Shown: positions 35,801 through 48,307, numbered from the stretch's first letter. The stretch is 64,000 bases of DNA from Arachis hypogaea (GCF_003086295.3 NC_092038.1:103881837-103945836); one strand, 5' to 3'. Program-made: numbers and translations. The notes: generated by a model from the sequence alone, not told the origin.

Positions 35801-36016
35801 GTTTTGCTAGATAGGAATGATAAGAGTTTGAGGCTAAAATGGTTGAGGCAGCAAATAGGACTAGTGAGCCAAAAACTAGCTTTGTTTGCGACAACAATTA
35901 GAGAGAACATACTTTTAGAAAGATCTGATGCTGACCAAGTTGAGATTGAATAAGCTGTAAGAGTAGCCAATACTCATTCTTTCATTATGAAACTTCTAGA
36001 GGGTTATGAGACATAG
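35801..36016 (+). pseudogene. ABCB fragment, first nucleotide-binding domain (Q-loop region)
   Basis: The translation from 35801 reads [20 protein letters not shown] followed by the Q-loop glutamine in LVSQ, then [13 protein letters not shown], a DADQVEIE segment, an in-frame TAA, and VRVANTHSFI. This is the stretch between Walker A and the ABC signature; neither of those is present. In an intact ABCB gene about 150-170 residues would lie between this piece and the one at 35513, so the interval was lost. It stops at TAG 36014-36016. Confidence 0.8.
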
Positions 36017-36380
36017 TTTAGCCAATATAGAGTTTCAATTTCTATTCCGATTCATTGGAATAATGAATCAGAATTGTTTAATTTTTTGTATTATTAAAAA
36101 TCTAGATTATGACTTGTAATTCTATGTTTAATTTTAGTTTTATTAATATATTTTGATAAGATCATATGGTTTTGGTTGATGACATCTTTAGATTTGGAAG
36201 ATATTTTAAGATTTATATTAAACTATAATTATATTTTAAGATGTTCATTTATAATTTATTTATTATTTTATTTTGAAATGGTTTTTCTGGTTGAACCACG
36301 GTTAGATCGGTTGGACCAGTAAACCAGTAAACCAGTGATTAGAGCGGTTCAATGACCGGTCCGATTCTCAAAACCTTGGT

Positions 36381-37708
36381 TTAAAGACCTTAGAAGCCAT
36401 CCAACCCTGGTGTAACCTTAGCACCAAATTGCCTTTCCCACTGTCATTGGGATTCCTTCTAGTAGAGAGAGGTCTTTGCTTCACAACTTCTGCAAAAGGA
36501 ATATTGATTTGTAACTTCTTGAGTTCTTCCAAGAACTGTGAGTAGTGCCCATTCTTGGTCTCCTTTTGCATGTTTAGAGAGTGTAGTGCCTTAAGCTCTT
36601 CTATTTCCATATGGGTGTGTACAAGTGTACTCCCAGTCTCCTCTTGAGTCTTGTTTTTTCCAGATCCTTAGCAGCTTGCTCCTCCTTGGTTTCAGCCTCT
36701 CCTCCCCTAGTGAGGACTTTGCACTCTTCTCTTGGATTTACTTATGTATTGATTGGAAGAGTGAGAGGTCTCTTCAGTTTCTCAGGAGGATTCCTCTGAA
36801 TGACTGCATAGTACTCCTTAGGAAGTACCACTGTCTTTACTTCCTTCCAATCCCTCTTGTTATTCAGTATTTTCTTCATGAACTTAGCATATGAAGGCAT
36901 TTGTTCAAGATCCTCTACCAAGGGGATTTTGATGTCTAGCTTCTTGAAAACTTCTAGGAACTTGGAGAATTGCTTATCCTTTTCTTCCTACTGAAGTCTC
37001 TGAGGATATGGCAACTTGGCTTTGTACTCATGGGTCTTGAGTGTTGCAGGGTGAGTGTCCATAATACCTAAACAAGGGTTACTAGCTTGCTTAGATGAGG
37101 TGTTCCCTGAATTAACACGTGTATGGTTTCCCCTATTTGGGCATTCAACGCCTATGCTGATCCCTTCCTGGCGTTGAACGCCAATGTCACTGCCCTCTAG
37201 GTGTTGGACGCCCTTGTTGACTCATGGGAGGCGTTGAACGCCAGTGTTGCTCCTCTCTGGGAGTTCAATGCCCTTGGTCATGCCTTGGGGTGCTGTGTTT
37301 CCACCTTCTGACATTTCCTCTTTCACTTGCTTCTCACTGTCGTGAGACTGGGTATTCAGTGTCCTTCCACTCCTCAATTGGATGGCTTGGAACTCTTCTC
37401 TTATCTGTTCAGATAATTGTTGTTCAACCTGGTTCAGCTGTGCCTCTATATTCTTGTTGGAGGCTCGGGTCTCCTGCAAAATTTTTTGCAAACTTAGCAA
37501 CTGCTGTGTGAGGGAGTCTAGTTGCTAGGTCAATGATTCACTCTGTTTTGGAGGGTCTGAGTTATTGTATGCTACCTTGACCTCTTTGTGCACTGCAGTC
37601 TCACCAGATGAGTATAGATGCTGGTTGCTGGCGACTGTCTCAATGAGCTCTTGAGCTTCCTCAGTTGTCTTTCTCATGTGGATGCAGAATGGTCTAAGGA
37701 CATCTTAG
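36381..37708 (-). pseudogene. Gag-protease remnant of element D
   Basis: Minus-strand order: the gag C-terminal part (TTEEAQELIETVASNQHLY near 37660, then the coiled coil QLNQVEQQLSEQ and LRSGRTLN at 37500-37370), a linker carrying AGCGTT/AACGCC-type palindromes (37130-37270), then YKAKLPYPQRLQ, IKIPLVEDLEQMPSYAKFMK and the stretch before the protease. It aligns with gag-pol of element A but has several stops and at least one frameshift. It is cut at 37708 by element B and at 36380 by the transposon. Confidence 0.75.
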
Positions 37709-39362
37709 TGATGAGCGGATAAATTATACGCTTTTTGGCATTATTTTTACATAGTTTTTAGTATGATTTAGTTAGTTTTTAGTATATTTTTATTAGTTTT
37801 TACGCAAAAATCATATTTCTGGACTTTACTATGAGTTTGTGTGTTTTTCTGTGATTTCAGGTATTTTCTGGCTGAAATTGAGGGACCTGAGCAAAAATCT
37901 GATTCAGAGGCTGAAAAAGGACTGCTGATACTGTTGGATTCTGACCTCCCTGCACTCGATATAGAATTTTTGGAGCTACAGAAAGCCAAATTGCGCGCTC
38001 TTAATTGCGTTGAAAAGTAGACATCCAGGGCTTTCCAGCAACATATAATAGTTCATACTTTGCTCGAGTTTTGATGACGCAAACTGGCGTTCAAACGCCA
38101 ACTCCCTGTCCTATTCTGGCGTTAAACGCCAAAAACAGGTTACAAGCTAGAGTTAAACGCCCAAAACAGGCTACAAACTGGCGTTTAACTCCAAGAAAAG
38201 TCTCTTCAGATGAAAGTTTCAATGCTCAGCCCAAGCACACACCAAGTGGGCCCAGAAGTAGATTTCTGCATCATTTACTTATTTCTGTAAACCTTAGTAA
38301 CTAGTCTAGTATAAATAGGACCTTTTACTATTGTATTAGACATATTTGGATTATCCTTAGATCATCTTTGGACGTTTATTCCTTAGAATGCTGGGATGTG
38401 TGGACGTTTAGTCCTTAGACTTGGACACTGGCCATTCGGCCATCCCTGGACCTTCATCACTTATGTATTTTCAACGGTGGAGTTTCTACACATCATAGAT
38501 TAAGGTATGGAGCTCTGCTGTTCCTTGAGTATCAATGAAATTACTACTATTTTCTATTCAATTCATGCTTATTCCTGTTCTAAGATATCCATTCGCACAC
38601 AAGAACATGATGAATGTGATGATTATGTGACGCTCATAATCATTCTCAACCTATGAACGCGTGCTTGACAAACACTCCCGTTCTACATGCAAACAAGCCT
38701 AAATGCATATCTCTTAGCCTTCTGGTTCACGATCAGAGTCTTTGTGGTATAAGCTAGAATCAATTGGCAGCATTCTTGAGATCCGAAAAGTCTAAACTTT
38801 GTGTGTGGTATTCCGAGTAGGATCTGGGATGGGATGACTGTGACGAGCTTCAAACTCGCAAATATTGGGCGTAGTGACAGACGCAAAAGGATTAATGGAA
38901 CCTATTCCAACATGAGTGAGAACCGACAAATGATTAGCCGTGCGGTGATAGCACATTTGGACCATTTTCACTGAGAGGACGGACGGTAGCCATTGACAAC
39001 GGTGATCCCCAACATACAGCTTGCCATAGAAAGGAGTATGAAGGATTGGATGAAGGCAATAGAAAAGCAGAGGTTCAAAACGAATAACGCATCTCCATAC
39101 GCTTATCTAAAATTTCCACAATGAATTACATAAGTATCTCTATCTTTATTTTATGTTTATTTATCTTTTAATTATCAAAACTCTATAACCATTTGAATTC
39201 GCTTGATTGAGATTTACAAGATGACCATAGCTTGCTTCAAGCCGACAATCTCCGTGGGATCGACCATTACTCACGTAAGGTTTATTACTTGGACGACCCA
39301 GTGCACTTGCTGGTTAGTTGTGCGAAGTTGTGAAAAATAGTTGAGATTACAATTGTGCGTAC
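37709..39362 (+). repeat. 5' LTR of element B, left part
   Basis: Starts TGATGAGCGGATAAATTATACG. It has four palindromes at about 38080-38200 (GGCGTTCAAACGCC, GGCGTTAAACGCC and two looser copies), TATA box AGTATAAATAGG (about 38308-38319), and the U5 block at 39254-39312. It is interrupted at 39362 by element A; the missing end is at 51673-51712. Rejoined, the LTR is about 1694 bp. The partner LTR starts at 61025. Confidence 0.9.
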
Positions 39363-40892
39363 TGGTGCACGAATTTGTGATCCGCACAACTAACCAGCAA
39401 GTGCACTGGGTCGTCCAAGTAATACCTTACGTGAGTAAGGGTCGATCCCACGGAGATTATTGGTTTGAATCAAGCTATGTTTATCTTATTATTCTTAGTC
39501 AGGATATTAATTAAAATTATCAGTTGGAATTATTAGATTGGAAAAATAAAAGAGAATAAAAGCGTTACTTGTTGTGCAGTAATGAGAAATATGTTGGAGT
39601 TTTGGAGATGCTTTGTCCTCTGAACTTCAACTCTTCCTTGAAATCCTTTTCCACACGCAAAGTCCCTTCCATGGCAAGCTCTATGTAGGGTGTCACCGTT
39701 GTCAATGGCTACTTCCCATCCTCTCAGTGAAAATGTTCAACGCGCTCTGTCACAGCACGGCTAATCATCTGTCGGTTCTCAATCAGGTTGGAATAGAATC
39801 CATTGATTCTTTTGCGTTTGTCACTAACGCCCAGCCTTCAGGAGTTTGAAGCTCGTCACAGTCATTCAATCCCAGAATCCTACCCAGAATACCACAGACG
39901 AGGTTTAGACTTTCCGGATTCTCATGAATACCGCCATCAATCCGGCTTATACCACGAAGATTCTGAGTAATGAATCTAAGAGATACTCATTCAATCTGAT
40001 GTAGAACGGAGGTGGTTGTCAGGCACACGTTCATGGATTGAGCAAGGTGATGAGTGTCACGGATCATCACCTTCTCCATAATTAAGCGCGAATGAACATC
40101 TTAGATAAGAACAAGTGTGTTTGAATGGAAAATAAAGGAATTGTATTAATTCATCGAGACGCTGCAGAGCTCCTCACCCCCAACAATGGAGTTTAGAGAC
40201 TCATGCCGTCAAAAAATATGTAATTCAGATCTGAAAAAATGTCATAAGGTACAAAATAAGTCTCTAAAAGTTGTTTAAATAGTAAACTAGTAACCTAGAT
40301 TTACAGAAAATGAGTAAACTGAGATAATCGGTGCAGGAATCCACTTCTGGGGCCCACTTGGTGTGTGCTGGGGTTGAGACTAAAGCTATCCACGAACTGA
40401 GGCTTTTCTTGGAGTTGAACTTCAAGTTATAACGTGTTTTGGGCGTTCAACTCCGGATCATGACGTGTTTCTGGCGTTTAACTCCAGACAGCAGCATGTA
40501 CTTGGTGTTCAACGCCAAGTTGCGTCGTTTATCTTCGCGCAAAGTATGAACTATTATATATTGCTGGAAAGCCCTGGATGTCTACTTTCCAACGCCATTG
40601 AGAGCGCGCCAATTGGACTTCTGTAGCTCTAAAAAAATCCATTTCGAGTGCAGGGAGGTCAGAATCCAATAGCATCAGCAGTCCTTTTTCAGCCTAACTC
40701 AGATTTTTGCTCAGCTCCTTCAATTTCAGCCAGAAAATACCTGAAATCACAGAAAAACACACAAACTCATAGTAAAGTCCAGAAATATAATTTTTGCCTA
40801 AAAACCAATAATATTCTACTAAAAACCAATTAAAACATACTAAAATCTACATGAAATTACCCCCAAAAAGCGTATAAAATATCCGCTCATCA
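39363..40892 (-). repeat. 3' LTR of element A
   Basis: 1530 bp. Element-strand start TGATGAGCGGATATTTTATA (40892) and end TTCGTGCACCA (39363). Palindrome cluster at about 40405-40530 (for example TTGGTGTTCAACGCCAA, GGCGTTTAACTCC), TATA-like CTATTTAAACAAC (about 40266-40278) and U5 block at 39396-39457. Frames inside are spurious. Confidence 0.93.
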
Positions 40893-40930
40893 CAACACCA
40901 AACTTAAACTGTTGCTTGTCCTCAAGCAAC
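40893..40930 (-). promoter_or_regulatory. Hairpin plus TTAAGTTTGGTGTTG module at the plus-strand primer position
   Basis: On the element strand GTTGCTTGAGGACAAGCAAC (40930-40911) is a perfect 8-bp stem with an AGGA loop. Three bases later TTTAAGTTTGGTGTTG abuts the LTR start TGATGAG. A polypurine tract is expected here; instead this mixed sequence stands next to the LTR. The same module precedes ORF3 (43124-43160) and recurs in element B. Confidence 0.75.
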
Positions 40931-41992
40931 TAGATAAATAAAATAGGATGAAAGAAATTAAGAAGTAATAATGTCTAAGAGTTTTAAATGGAGCTCAGAT
41001 TCTTATTAGATGAGCGGGGCTTGTAGCTTTTTGTTTCTGAACAGTTTTGGCATCTCCCTTTATCCTTTGAAATTCAGAATGATTGGCATCCATAGGAACT
41101 CAGAATTCAGATAGTATTATTGATTCTCCTAGTGTAGTATGTTGATTCTTGAACACAGTTATTTTATGAGTCTTGGCCGTGGCCCTAAGCACTTTGTTTT
41201 CCAGTATTACCACCAGATACATAAATGCCACAGACACATGACTATGTGAACCTTTTCAGATTGTGACTCAGCTTTGCTAGAGTCTCCAGTCAGAGGTGTC
41301 CAGAGCTCTTGAGCACACTCTTTTTGCCTTGGATCACGACTTTAACCACTCAGTCTCAAGTTTGTAACTTGGACCTGCATGCCACAAGCACATGGTTAGG
41401 GACAGCTTGGTTTAGCCGCTTAGGCCTGGAACTATTTCCTTAGGCCCTCCTATCCACTGATGCTCAAAGCCTTGGATCCTTTTCACCCTTGCCTTTTGGT
41501 TTTAAGGGCTGTTTGGCTTTTATTCCTTTTGATCCAAAATATTTTTTTTAACTGCTTTTTCTTGCTTCAAGAATCAATTTCATGATTTTTCAGATCATCA
41601 ATAATATTTTTCGTGTTCCTCATTCTTTCAGGAGCCAATATTCATAAAATTCAAGATAAAAATTATGCACTGTTCAAGCATTCATTCAGAGAACAAAAAG
41701 TATTGCCACCACATGTAATTAATTATAATTTTTATTATTAAGAACTCAAAAAATATAAATTACTTCTTTATTCTAAAAATCTACTACTTTATTCATGCCT
41801 GATGATGATGAGAAAAATAAATTATAACTTAATTGGAAATAAAATCAAAATAGATATACTAATTACTACTACTACTACTACTATATATCTCCTAAGGTAA
41901 ATTTCTATAATAACACTATCACAGAGTTAAAGCAAAAAAAAAAAAAAAAATTGGAACTCAACAACCTGTTGTTTTGAGGAGTAGATGTTCCT
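40931..41992 (-). other. 3' untranslated region of element A
   Basis: About 1.06 kb between the ORF3 stop and the primer module. No reading frame. It aligns in inverted order with 59909-60986 of element B (shared blocks such as the one around CCTAAGCGGCTAAA / TTTAGCCGCTTAGG), so it is an inherited non-coding part. A (CTA)n run is at 41863-41883 and an A-run at 41933-41950. Confidence 0.7.
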
Positions 41993-43087
41993 CTAATCTG
42001 TGGGGTGCTTTTCAAGGATTAATTTTTCGCGCTTCAGCTCCCTTAGATCACGCCCTTGCTCTTCCTGTTCCTTAAGCAGTTTGCAAAGCATGCTACTTTG
42101 ATTGTTCTGTTCTTCCTTTATTTGGTCCATAGCTTCTTGCAATTTGGAAATAGAAGCCTCAAGATGTCCCCAATATTCGAATTGAGGGAGTTCTGGGAGG
42201 GCTTCCTGTGCTCTCCTCTTGACTGAATCATCCTGCAGCTGTTGTCTGTCCATTGATATTCTAGTGATTGGCCTCTCAACTGAGATATACTCTGTTATTC
42301 CCATCTTCACTCCGGCATCTTTACAGAGCATAGAAATTAAGCTTGGATAGGCCAATCTGGCGTCCTTGGAATTCCTGTTTGCTATTTTGTATAGCTCACA
42401 TGAGATCAGTTGATGGACTTCTACTTCTTTTCCCAACATGATGCAGTGAATCATTACTGCTCTTTTAATGGTAACTTCAGAACGGTTGCTGGTGGGCAAT
42501 ATGGAACGCCCAATGAAATCTAGCTAGCCTCTGGCTACTGGTTTTAGATCTTCTCTTTTGAGTTGATTTGGGATGCCAGTCGTGCTGGTGGTCCAACTGG
42601 CTTCAGGGATGCATATATCCTCTAGAATCTTGTCCAGACCTTTATTTACCCTCATCATTCTCCTATTAAAGGAGTCTGGGTCATCTTTCAGTTGAGGAAG
42701 CTTAAATATCTCCCTGATCTTGTCAGGATGGGTATGAACAATCTTCCCTCTGACTAAGGTCCGATGGTCATAGAGAGCAGCTCCAATTATTCTTTGCCTG
42801 TCTGTCTGCCATAGATTAGCATAGAACTCCTGAACCATGTTCCTTCCCACTTTCGTTTCAGGATTGGCCAGAATTTCTCAGTTCCTGTTTCGAATTTGCT
42901 CTTGGATCTCCGGATATTCATCTTCTTTCAGATCAAATTTGACTTCCGGGATCACTGATCTGTGACTCATTATTTTGTAGTAATGGTCTGAATGTTCTTT
43001 AGTTAAGAACTTCCCTTGATTCCAAAGTGGCTTTGGAGTATTCTCTTTCTTGCCTCTTGGGGTGGGTTGTTTTCCTTTAGGAGCCAT
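41993..43087 (-). pseudogene. ORF3 of element A (env position), two stop codons
   Basis: The start MAPKGKQPTPRGKK is at 43087 after the internal promoter and hairpin module. One frame runs 364 codons to 41993 with two stops (42880-42878 and 42526-42524); at the aligned sites element B has tryptophan. Parts in order: a basic N-terminus, then KEHSDHYYKIMSHRSVIPEV, MVQEFYANLW, VRGKIVHTHPDKIREIFKLP, an IHCIMLGKEVEVHQLIS segment, and a C-terminal coiled coil (LEASISKLQEAMDQIKEEQ). This resembles the 'putative plant transposon protein' domain. I see no signal peptide and no membrane helix, so calling it an envelope protein is not supported. Conservation with element B (58754-59908) shows it is a real element gene. 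Function unknown. Confidence 0.75.
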
Positions 43088-43123
43088 GATCTTAATGAGT
43101 ATGTTTTTGTGATCACGGATAAA

Positions 43124-43240
43124 CACACCAAACTTAGAGCTTTGCTTGTCCTCAAGCAAAAGAGAAGAAAGAAGAGGGATAGGAGAAGAGCAAGTGTGGC
43201 ATGGTGATGATGAGAGGGGCGCCGAATTCAATATATAGGG
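43124..43240 (-). promoter_or_regulatory. Internal promoter and hairpin module upstream of ORF3 (element A)
   Basis: On the element strand a TATA-like CCTATATATTG lies around 43240-43229. About 70 bases later TTTGCTTGAGGACAAGCAAA (43160-43141) forms a perfect hairpin with an AGGA loop, and CTAAGTTTGGTGTG follows at 43137-43124, 37 bases before the ORF3 ATG. The module repeats the one at the 3' LTR. A separate ORF3 transcript is the simplest reading. Confidence 0.6.
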
Positions 43241-43644
43241 AGGGGGTGGGGAATTTTCGAAAATAAGAAAAAGATAAGATAGAAGATATGATTTATAAAA
43301 GATAGATATGATAAGAAAAAGATATAGTTTAAAAAGAGAAAGATATGAATAATATTTAAAAAGATAAATCTGAATTTTTTATTTTGAAAAAGATTTTAAA
43401 AAGATAATTGAGTTTTGAAAACAAACTTAAAAGAGTTGGATTGGATTGGAAAACAATTTGTCTTTATGAATTAAGATATATTTGATATTTTTGAAAAAGG
43501 GATTTTAGAAATTAGGGTTCTTAGAAACTAATTTGATTTTGAAGGATGACATTTTGAAACATGTTTATGCAAGAAATCATGAATTGAAACATAAAAATTA
43601 AGAAAAATTATAAAGAAAAACGAATTTTACCTCCTCCCCACCAT

Positions 43645-43948
43645 CCTGGCGTTAAACGCCCAAACGATGCATGTTTTGGGCGTTTAACGCCCAAATGCTG
43701 CTTCTCCTGGGCGTTCAACGCCCAGCTGATGCTTCTTTCTGGCATTGAACGCCAGGAAGTCCTTTGTCACTGGGCGTTTTTCTGAACGCCCAGGATCCTA
43801 ACAATCTGGCGTTAAACGCCCAGAAGATGCTCCTTTCTGGCGTTTAACGCCCAAATGGCTACCCTTACTGGCGTTGAACGCCCAGTGGGTGCTTCTTTTG
43901 GGCGTTCAACGCCCAAAATGTTTCTTACTGGCTTTTTCACGCCAGTGA
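43645..43948. repeat. Array of ten GGCGTT-AACGCC palindromes (element A)
   Basis: About one palindrome every 30 bp, each like TGGGCGTTTAACGCCCA or CTGGCGTTGAACGCCAG, with the centre varying (TTTAA, TTAAA, TTCAA, TTGAA). One copy has an expanded centre (GGGCGTTTTTCTGAACGCCC). Spacers are unrelated 10-18 bp stretches. It lies between pol and the ORF3 promoter, where element B also has one. Confidence 0.92.
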
Positions 43949-44131
43949 GCTTCCAAATTTCCCTGTAACTCTGTGAATTCAATCAATTGCTATTTTTACC
44001 CTTTGAAGATACTTGGACACATACCTGTAAAAAAAGGAAATTTATTTAAGTAGTAAATAAACTTTGTAAATGGCTGGGTTGCCTCCCAGCAAGCGCTTCT
44101 TTATTGTCTTTAGCTGGACTACCACTGAGCT

Positions 44132-45115
44132 CTAACCAAGTCTCAGTTTTGAGCATTCTTGCTCGAAGTTACTTTCAAGATAATGTTTAATTCTCTGTCC
44201 ATTAACAATGAACTTCTTGTTAGAGTCATTATCCTGAAGCTCTACGTATCCATATGGTGATACAGTTGTAATTACATATGGACCTCTCCACCGGGATTTT
44301 AATTTCCCGGGGAATAATTTAAGCCTAGAATTAAATAGCAGAACTTTCTGCCCCGGCTCAAAGACTCTGGATGACAATTTCTTATCATGCCATCTTTTTG
44401 CTTTCTCCTTGTAAATTTTTGCATTCTCGAAAGCATTGAGTCTAAATTCCTCTAGCTCATTTAGCTGGAGTAAACGTTTTTCTCCAGCTAACTTGGCATC
44501 AAGGTTTAGGAATCTGGTTGCCCAGTAGGCCTTGTGTTCCAGTTCCACTGGCAAGTGACATGCCTTTCCATACACAAGCTGGTATGGAGAGGTCCCTATA
44601 GGGGTCTTGAATGCTGTTCTGTATGCCCACAGAGCATCATCCAAGCTCCTTGCCCAATCCCTTCTACGGTTAATTATAGTCCATTCCAGGATTCTTTTGA
44701 GTTCTCTATTTGAGACTTCAACTTGCCCATTAGTCTGTGGGTGATATGGAGTAGCTACCCTGTGGCTAACTCCATAACGAACCAAAGCAGAGTAAAGCTG
44801 TTTATTGCAGAAATGAGTGCCCCCATCACTGATTAATACTCTAGGGGTACCAAATCTGCTGAAGATGTATTTTTGGAGGAATTTTAACACTGTTTTAGTG
44901 TCATTAGTGGGTGTTGCAATAGCCTACACCCATTAGGATACATAATCCACTGCCACCAGAATATAAGTGTTTGAGTATGATGGTGGGAAAGGTCCCATGA
45001 AGTCAATGCCCCATACATCAAACAACTCAATCTCCAAGATCCCTTGTTGAGGCATGGCATAACTGTGAGGTAGATTGCCAGATCTTTGGCAACTGTCACA
45101 ATTAAGCATAAACAC
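44132..45115 (-). pseudogene. Integrase of element A, two internal stops
   Basis: It continues the pol frame. The zinc motif spans the end of the preceding segment and here: HCHGSQYGGHF with C and C in NCDSCQRSG. Core acidic residues: D in [12 protein letters not shown] in [10 protein letters not shown] in [16 protein letters not shown]. The C-terminal part has [21 protein letters not shown] and [15 protein letters not shown]. In-frame stops at 44935-44933 and 44926-44924 cut it after the first core aspartate; the rest is open to 44132. Confidence 0.88.
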
Positions 45116-48100
45116 TCAGGAATCTTTATAGAGAGCAGGCCAGTAGAAGCCACTTTGGAGGACTCTTGTGGCTGCTCGCTCACTTCCAAAATGTCCTCCA
45201 TACTGTGATCCATGGCAATGCCAAAGGATCTTCTGCGCTTCTTCTTTAGGCACACATCTACGGATTACTCCGTCTGCACATCTCTTAAAGAGATACGGCT
45301 CATCCCAAAGATAATACTTTGCATCTGTGATCAGCTTCTTTGATTGCTGTCTACTGTACTCTTTGGGTATGAATCTCACTGCCTTGTAGTTTGCAATGTC
45401 TGCAAACCACGGCACTTCCTGGATGGCAAAGAGTTGCTCATCCAGAAAGGTTTCAGAGATCTCAGTGAGAGGGAGGGACGCCCCTTCTACTGGTTCTATT
45501 CGGGACAGGTGATCTGCTACTTGATTCTCTGTCCCTTTTCTGTCTCTTATTTCTATATCAAACTCTTGCAGAAGCAACACCCATCTTGTAAGTCTGGGCT
45601 TTGAATCCTGCTTAGTGAGTAGATATTTAAGAGCAGCATGATCAGTATACACAATCACTTTTGATCCTACTAAATAGGATCTGAATTTGTCAATGGCGTA
45701 AACCACTGCAAGTAGCTCTTTTTCTGTGGTTGTGTAATTCTTCTGTGCGTCATTTAAAACACGGCTGGCATAGTAAATGACGTGCAGAAGCTTGTCATGC
45801 CTTTGTCCCAACATTGCACCAATGACATGGTCACTGGCATCACACATCAATTCAAATGGTAATGTCCAGTCTGGTGCAGAGATGATTGGTGCTGTAACCA
45901 ATTTAGCTTTCAGAGTCTCAAATGCCTGCAGACACTCTTTATCAAAGATAAATGGCGTGTCAGTAGCTAGCAGGTTGCTCAGAGGTTTGGCGATTTTTGA
46001 AAAATCCTTTATAAACCTCCTATAGAATCCTGCATGCCCCAGAAAGCTTCTGATTGCCTTAATATTGGCAGGTGGTGGTAATTTTTCAATTACCTCTACC
46101 TTAGCTTGATCCACCTCTATCCCCTTGTTCGAGATTTTGTGCCCTAGGAGAATTCCTTCAGTCACCATAAAGTGACACTTCTCCCAGTTTAAAACCAGGT
46201 TAGTCTCTTGGCATCTCTTTAGAACAAGTGCTAAATGGTTAAGGCAGGAGCTGAATGAGTCTCCAAATACTGAAAAGTCATCCATGAAGACTTCCAGGAA
46301 TTTTTCCACCATATCAGAGAAAATTGAGAGCATGCACCTCTGAAAGGTTGCAGGTGCATTGCACAGGCCAAATGGCATCCTTCTGTATGCAAATACTCCA
46401 GATGGGCAGGTGAATGCCGTTTTCTCCTGATCCTGGGGATCTACTGCAATTTGATTATAACCTAAATATCCATCCAGGAAGCAGTAGTATTCATGACCTG
46501 CTAGTCTTTCTAGCATTTGGTCTATGAATGGCAAAGGAAAATGATCCTTTCTAGTGGCTGTATTGAGCCTTCTATAATCAATACACATACGCCACCCTGT
46601 AACTGTTCTTGTAGGAACCAGTTCATTTTTTTCATTGTAAACCACTGTCATGCCTCCCTTTTTAGGGACGACTTGGACAGGGCTTACCCAGGGGCTGTCA
46701 GAAATAAGATAAATAATCCCAGCCTCTAGTAATTTAGTGACCTCCTTTTGCACCACTTCCTTCATGGCTGGGTTCAGCCGCCTTTGTGGTTGGACCACAG
46801 GCTTGGCGTCACCCTCCAATAGGATCTTGTGCATGCATCTGGCAGGACTAATGCCATTAAGATCACTGATGGACCACCCAAGAGCTGTCTTGTGTGTCCT
46901 TAGCACTTGAATTAGTGCTTCCTCTTCCTGTGGCTCTAAGGTAGAGCTTATAATTACAGGAAATGTATCACCTTCTCCCAGAAATGCATATTTCAGGGAT
47001 GGTGGTAATGGTTTGAGCTCGGGTTTAGGAGGTTTCTCCTCTTCCTGAGGGATTTTCAGAGGTTCTACTATTCTCTCTGATTCCTCCAGGTCAGGCTGAA
47101 CATCTTTAAATATGTCCTCTAGCTCTGATTCGAGACTCTCAGCCATATTGACCTCTCTTACCAGAGAGTCAATAATATCAACACTCATACAGTCATTTGG
47201 GGTGTCTGGATGTTGCATGGCTTTGACAACATTCAACTTGAACTCCTCCTCATTGACTCTCAAGGTTACTTCCCCTTTTTGGACATCAATGAGGGTTCGG
47301 CCAGTTACTAGGAAAGGTCTTCCTAGAATGAGAGTTGCACTCTTGTGCTCCTCCATTTCCAGCACCACAAAGTCAATAGGAAAGGCAAATGGCCCAACCT
47401 TGACAATCATGTCTTCAATCACGCCTGATGGGTATTTAATGGAGCCATCAGCAAGTTGAAGACATATCCTGGTTGGTTTGATTTCTTCAGTTAAACCAAG
47501 CTTTCTGATAGTAGATGCAGGTATTAGGTTGATACTTGCCCCAAGATCACATAAAGCTTGCTTGGTACAAGTACCCTCTAATGTGCATGGTATCATAAAG
47601 CTCCCAGGATCTTTAAGCTTCTCAGGTAAGCTTTTCAAAATGACTGCATTGCATTCTTCAGTGAGGTAAACTTTTTCAGTTTCCCTCCAATCCTTCTTAT
47701 GACTTAAGATCTCTTTCATGAACTTAGCATAAGAGGGTATTTGCTCAAGTGCTTCTGCAAACGGAATCTTTATTTCAAGAGTCCTGAGATAGTCTGCAAA
47801 GCGGGCAAATTGCTTATCTTGTTCCGCTTGGTGGAGTTTTTGAGGATAAGGCATTTTGGCTTTGTATTCCTCAACCTTAGTTGCTGCAGGTTTATTACCT
47901 ACATAAGTGGGTTGGGAAGCCTTTTTAGAAGGGTTGTCATCAGCACTTGTATGTGACTGATCCCCCACTGGCATTTGAATGCCAGGGGTGGAAGCTGGAG
48001 TGGAGTTAGACGCCATCTCCCCATTTGTTACTGGCGTCTGAACGCCAGTACTATGCTCCCTTTGGGCGTTCAACGCCGGATTCATGCTTGTTTCTGGCGT

Positions 48101-48307
48101 TGAACGCCAGGAATGAGCATGGGCTGGGCGTTCAGTGCCAGCATTATTCCTCTCTGGGCTCTGATTGTCCTCAGAGGGATTTTGAGTAGCCATTTGTTCA
48201 TTTCTTGGCTTCCTGCTGCTTTGAAGTGAGGTATTTAATGTTTTCCCACTTCTTAGTTGAACTGCTTGGCATTCTTCTGTTATTTGTTTTGATAGTTGTT
48301 TTTCTGT
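45116..48307 (-). pseudogene. Protease, reverse transcriptase and RNase H of element A
   Basis: Open from just after the gag stop to TGA 45118-45116 (1025 codons from the first ATG at 48193). The linker at 48170-47960 codes the palindromes (STPETSMNPALNAQ). Protease: ALCDLGASINLIP with the catalytic aspartate intact, ending TLILGRPFLVTGRTLIDV. RT: WRMCIDYRRLNTATRKDHFP, FLDGYLGYNQIAV, FAYRRMPFGLCNAPATFQ and the catalytic VFMDDFSVFG, a form typical of Athila-type elements. RNase H: MCDASDHVIGAMLG, TTEKELLAVVYAIDKF, VYTDHAALKYLL, ENQVADHLSRI. The zinc-finger start of integrase follows before the TGA. All catalytic residues I can check are present. Confidence 0.93.

Larger units (their letters stand above)
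34143..36380. mobile_element. Decayed DNA transposon carrying host gene pieces
   Basis: Both ends are rich in ACCGG/GGTTCAA words: left CAGTTCGACCGGTTCAACTG and a further ACCGGCCGGTCAAACCAG (about 34246-34263); right, inverted, CCAAGGTTTTGAGAATCGGA followed by CCGGTCATTGAACCG. The look is that of a hAT-type terminus, but the left end seems truncated and no 8-bp duplication was found. No transposase. The interior has a GC-richer part (34330-34740) like the 5' region of a gene, then two pieces of an ABCB transporter gene at 35513-35675 and 35801-36016. Confidence 0.5.

Noticed and set aside
43645..43948. Regularly spaced palindromic repeats with unique spacers look like a CRISPR array
   Set aside because: Repeats vary in the centre, spacers are 10-18 bp and partly repeated, the array is inside a plant LTR retrotransposon, and no cas genes exist.
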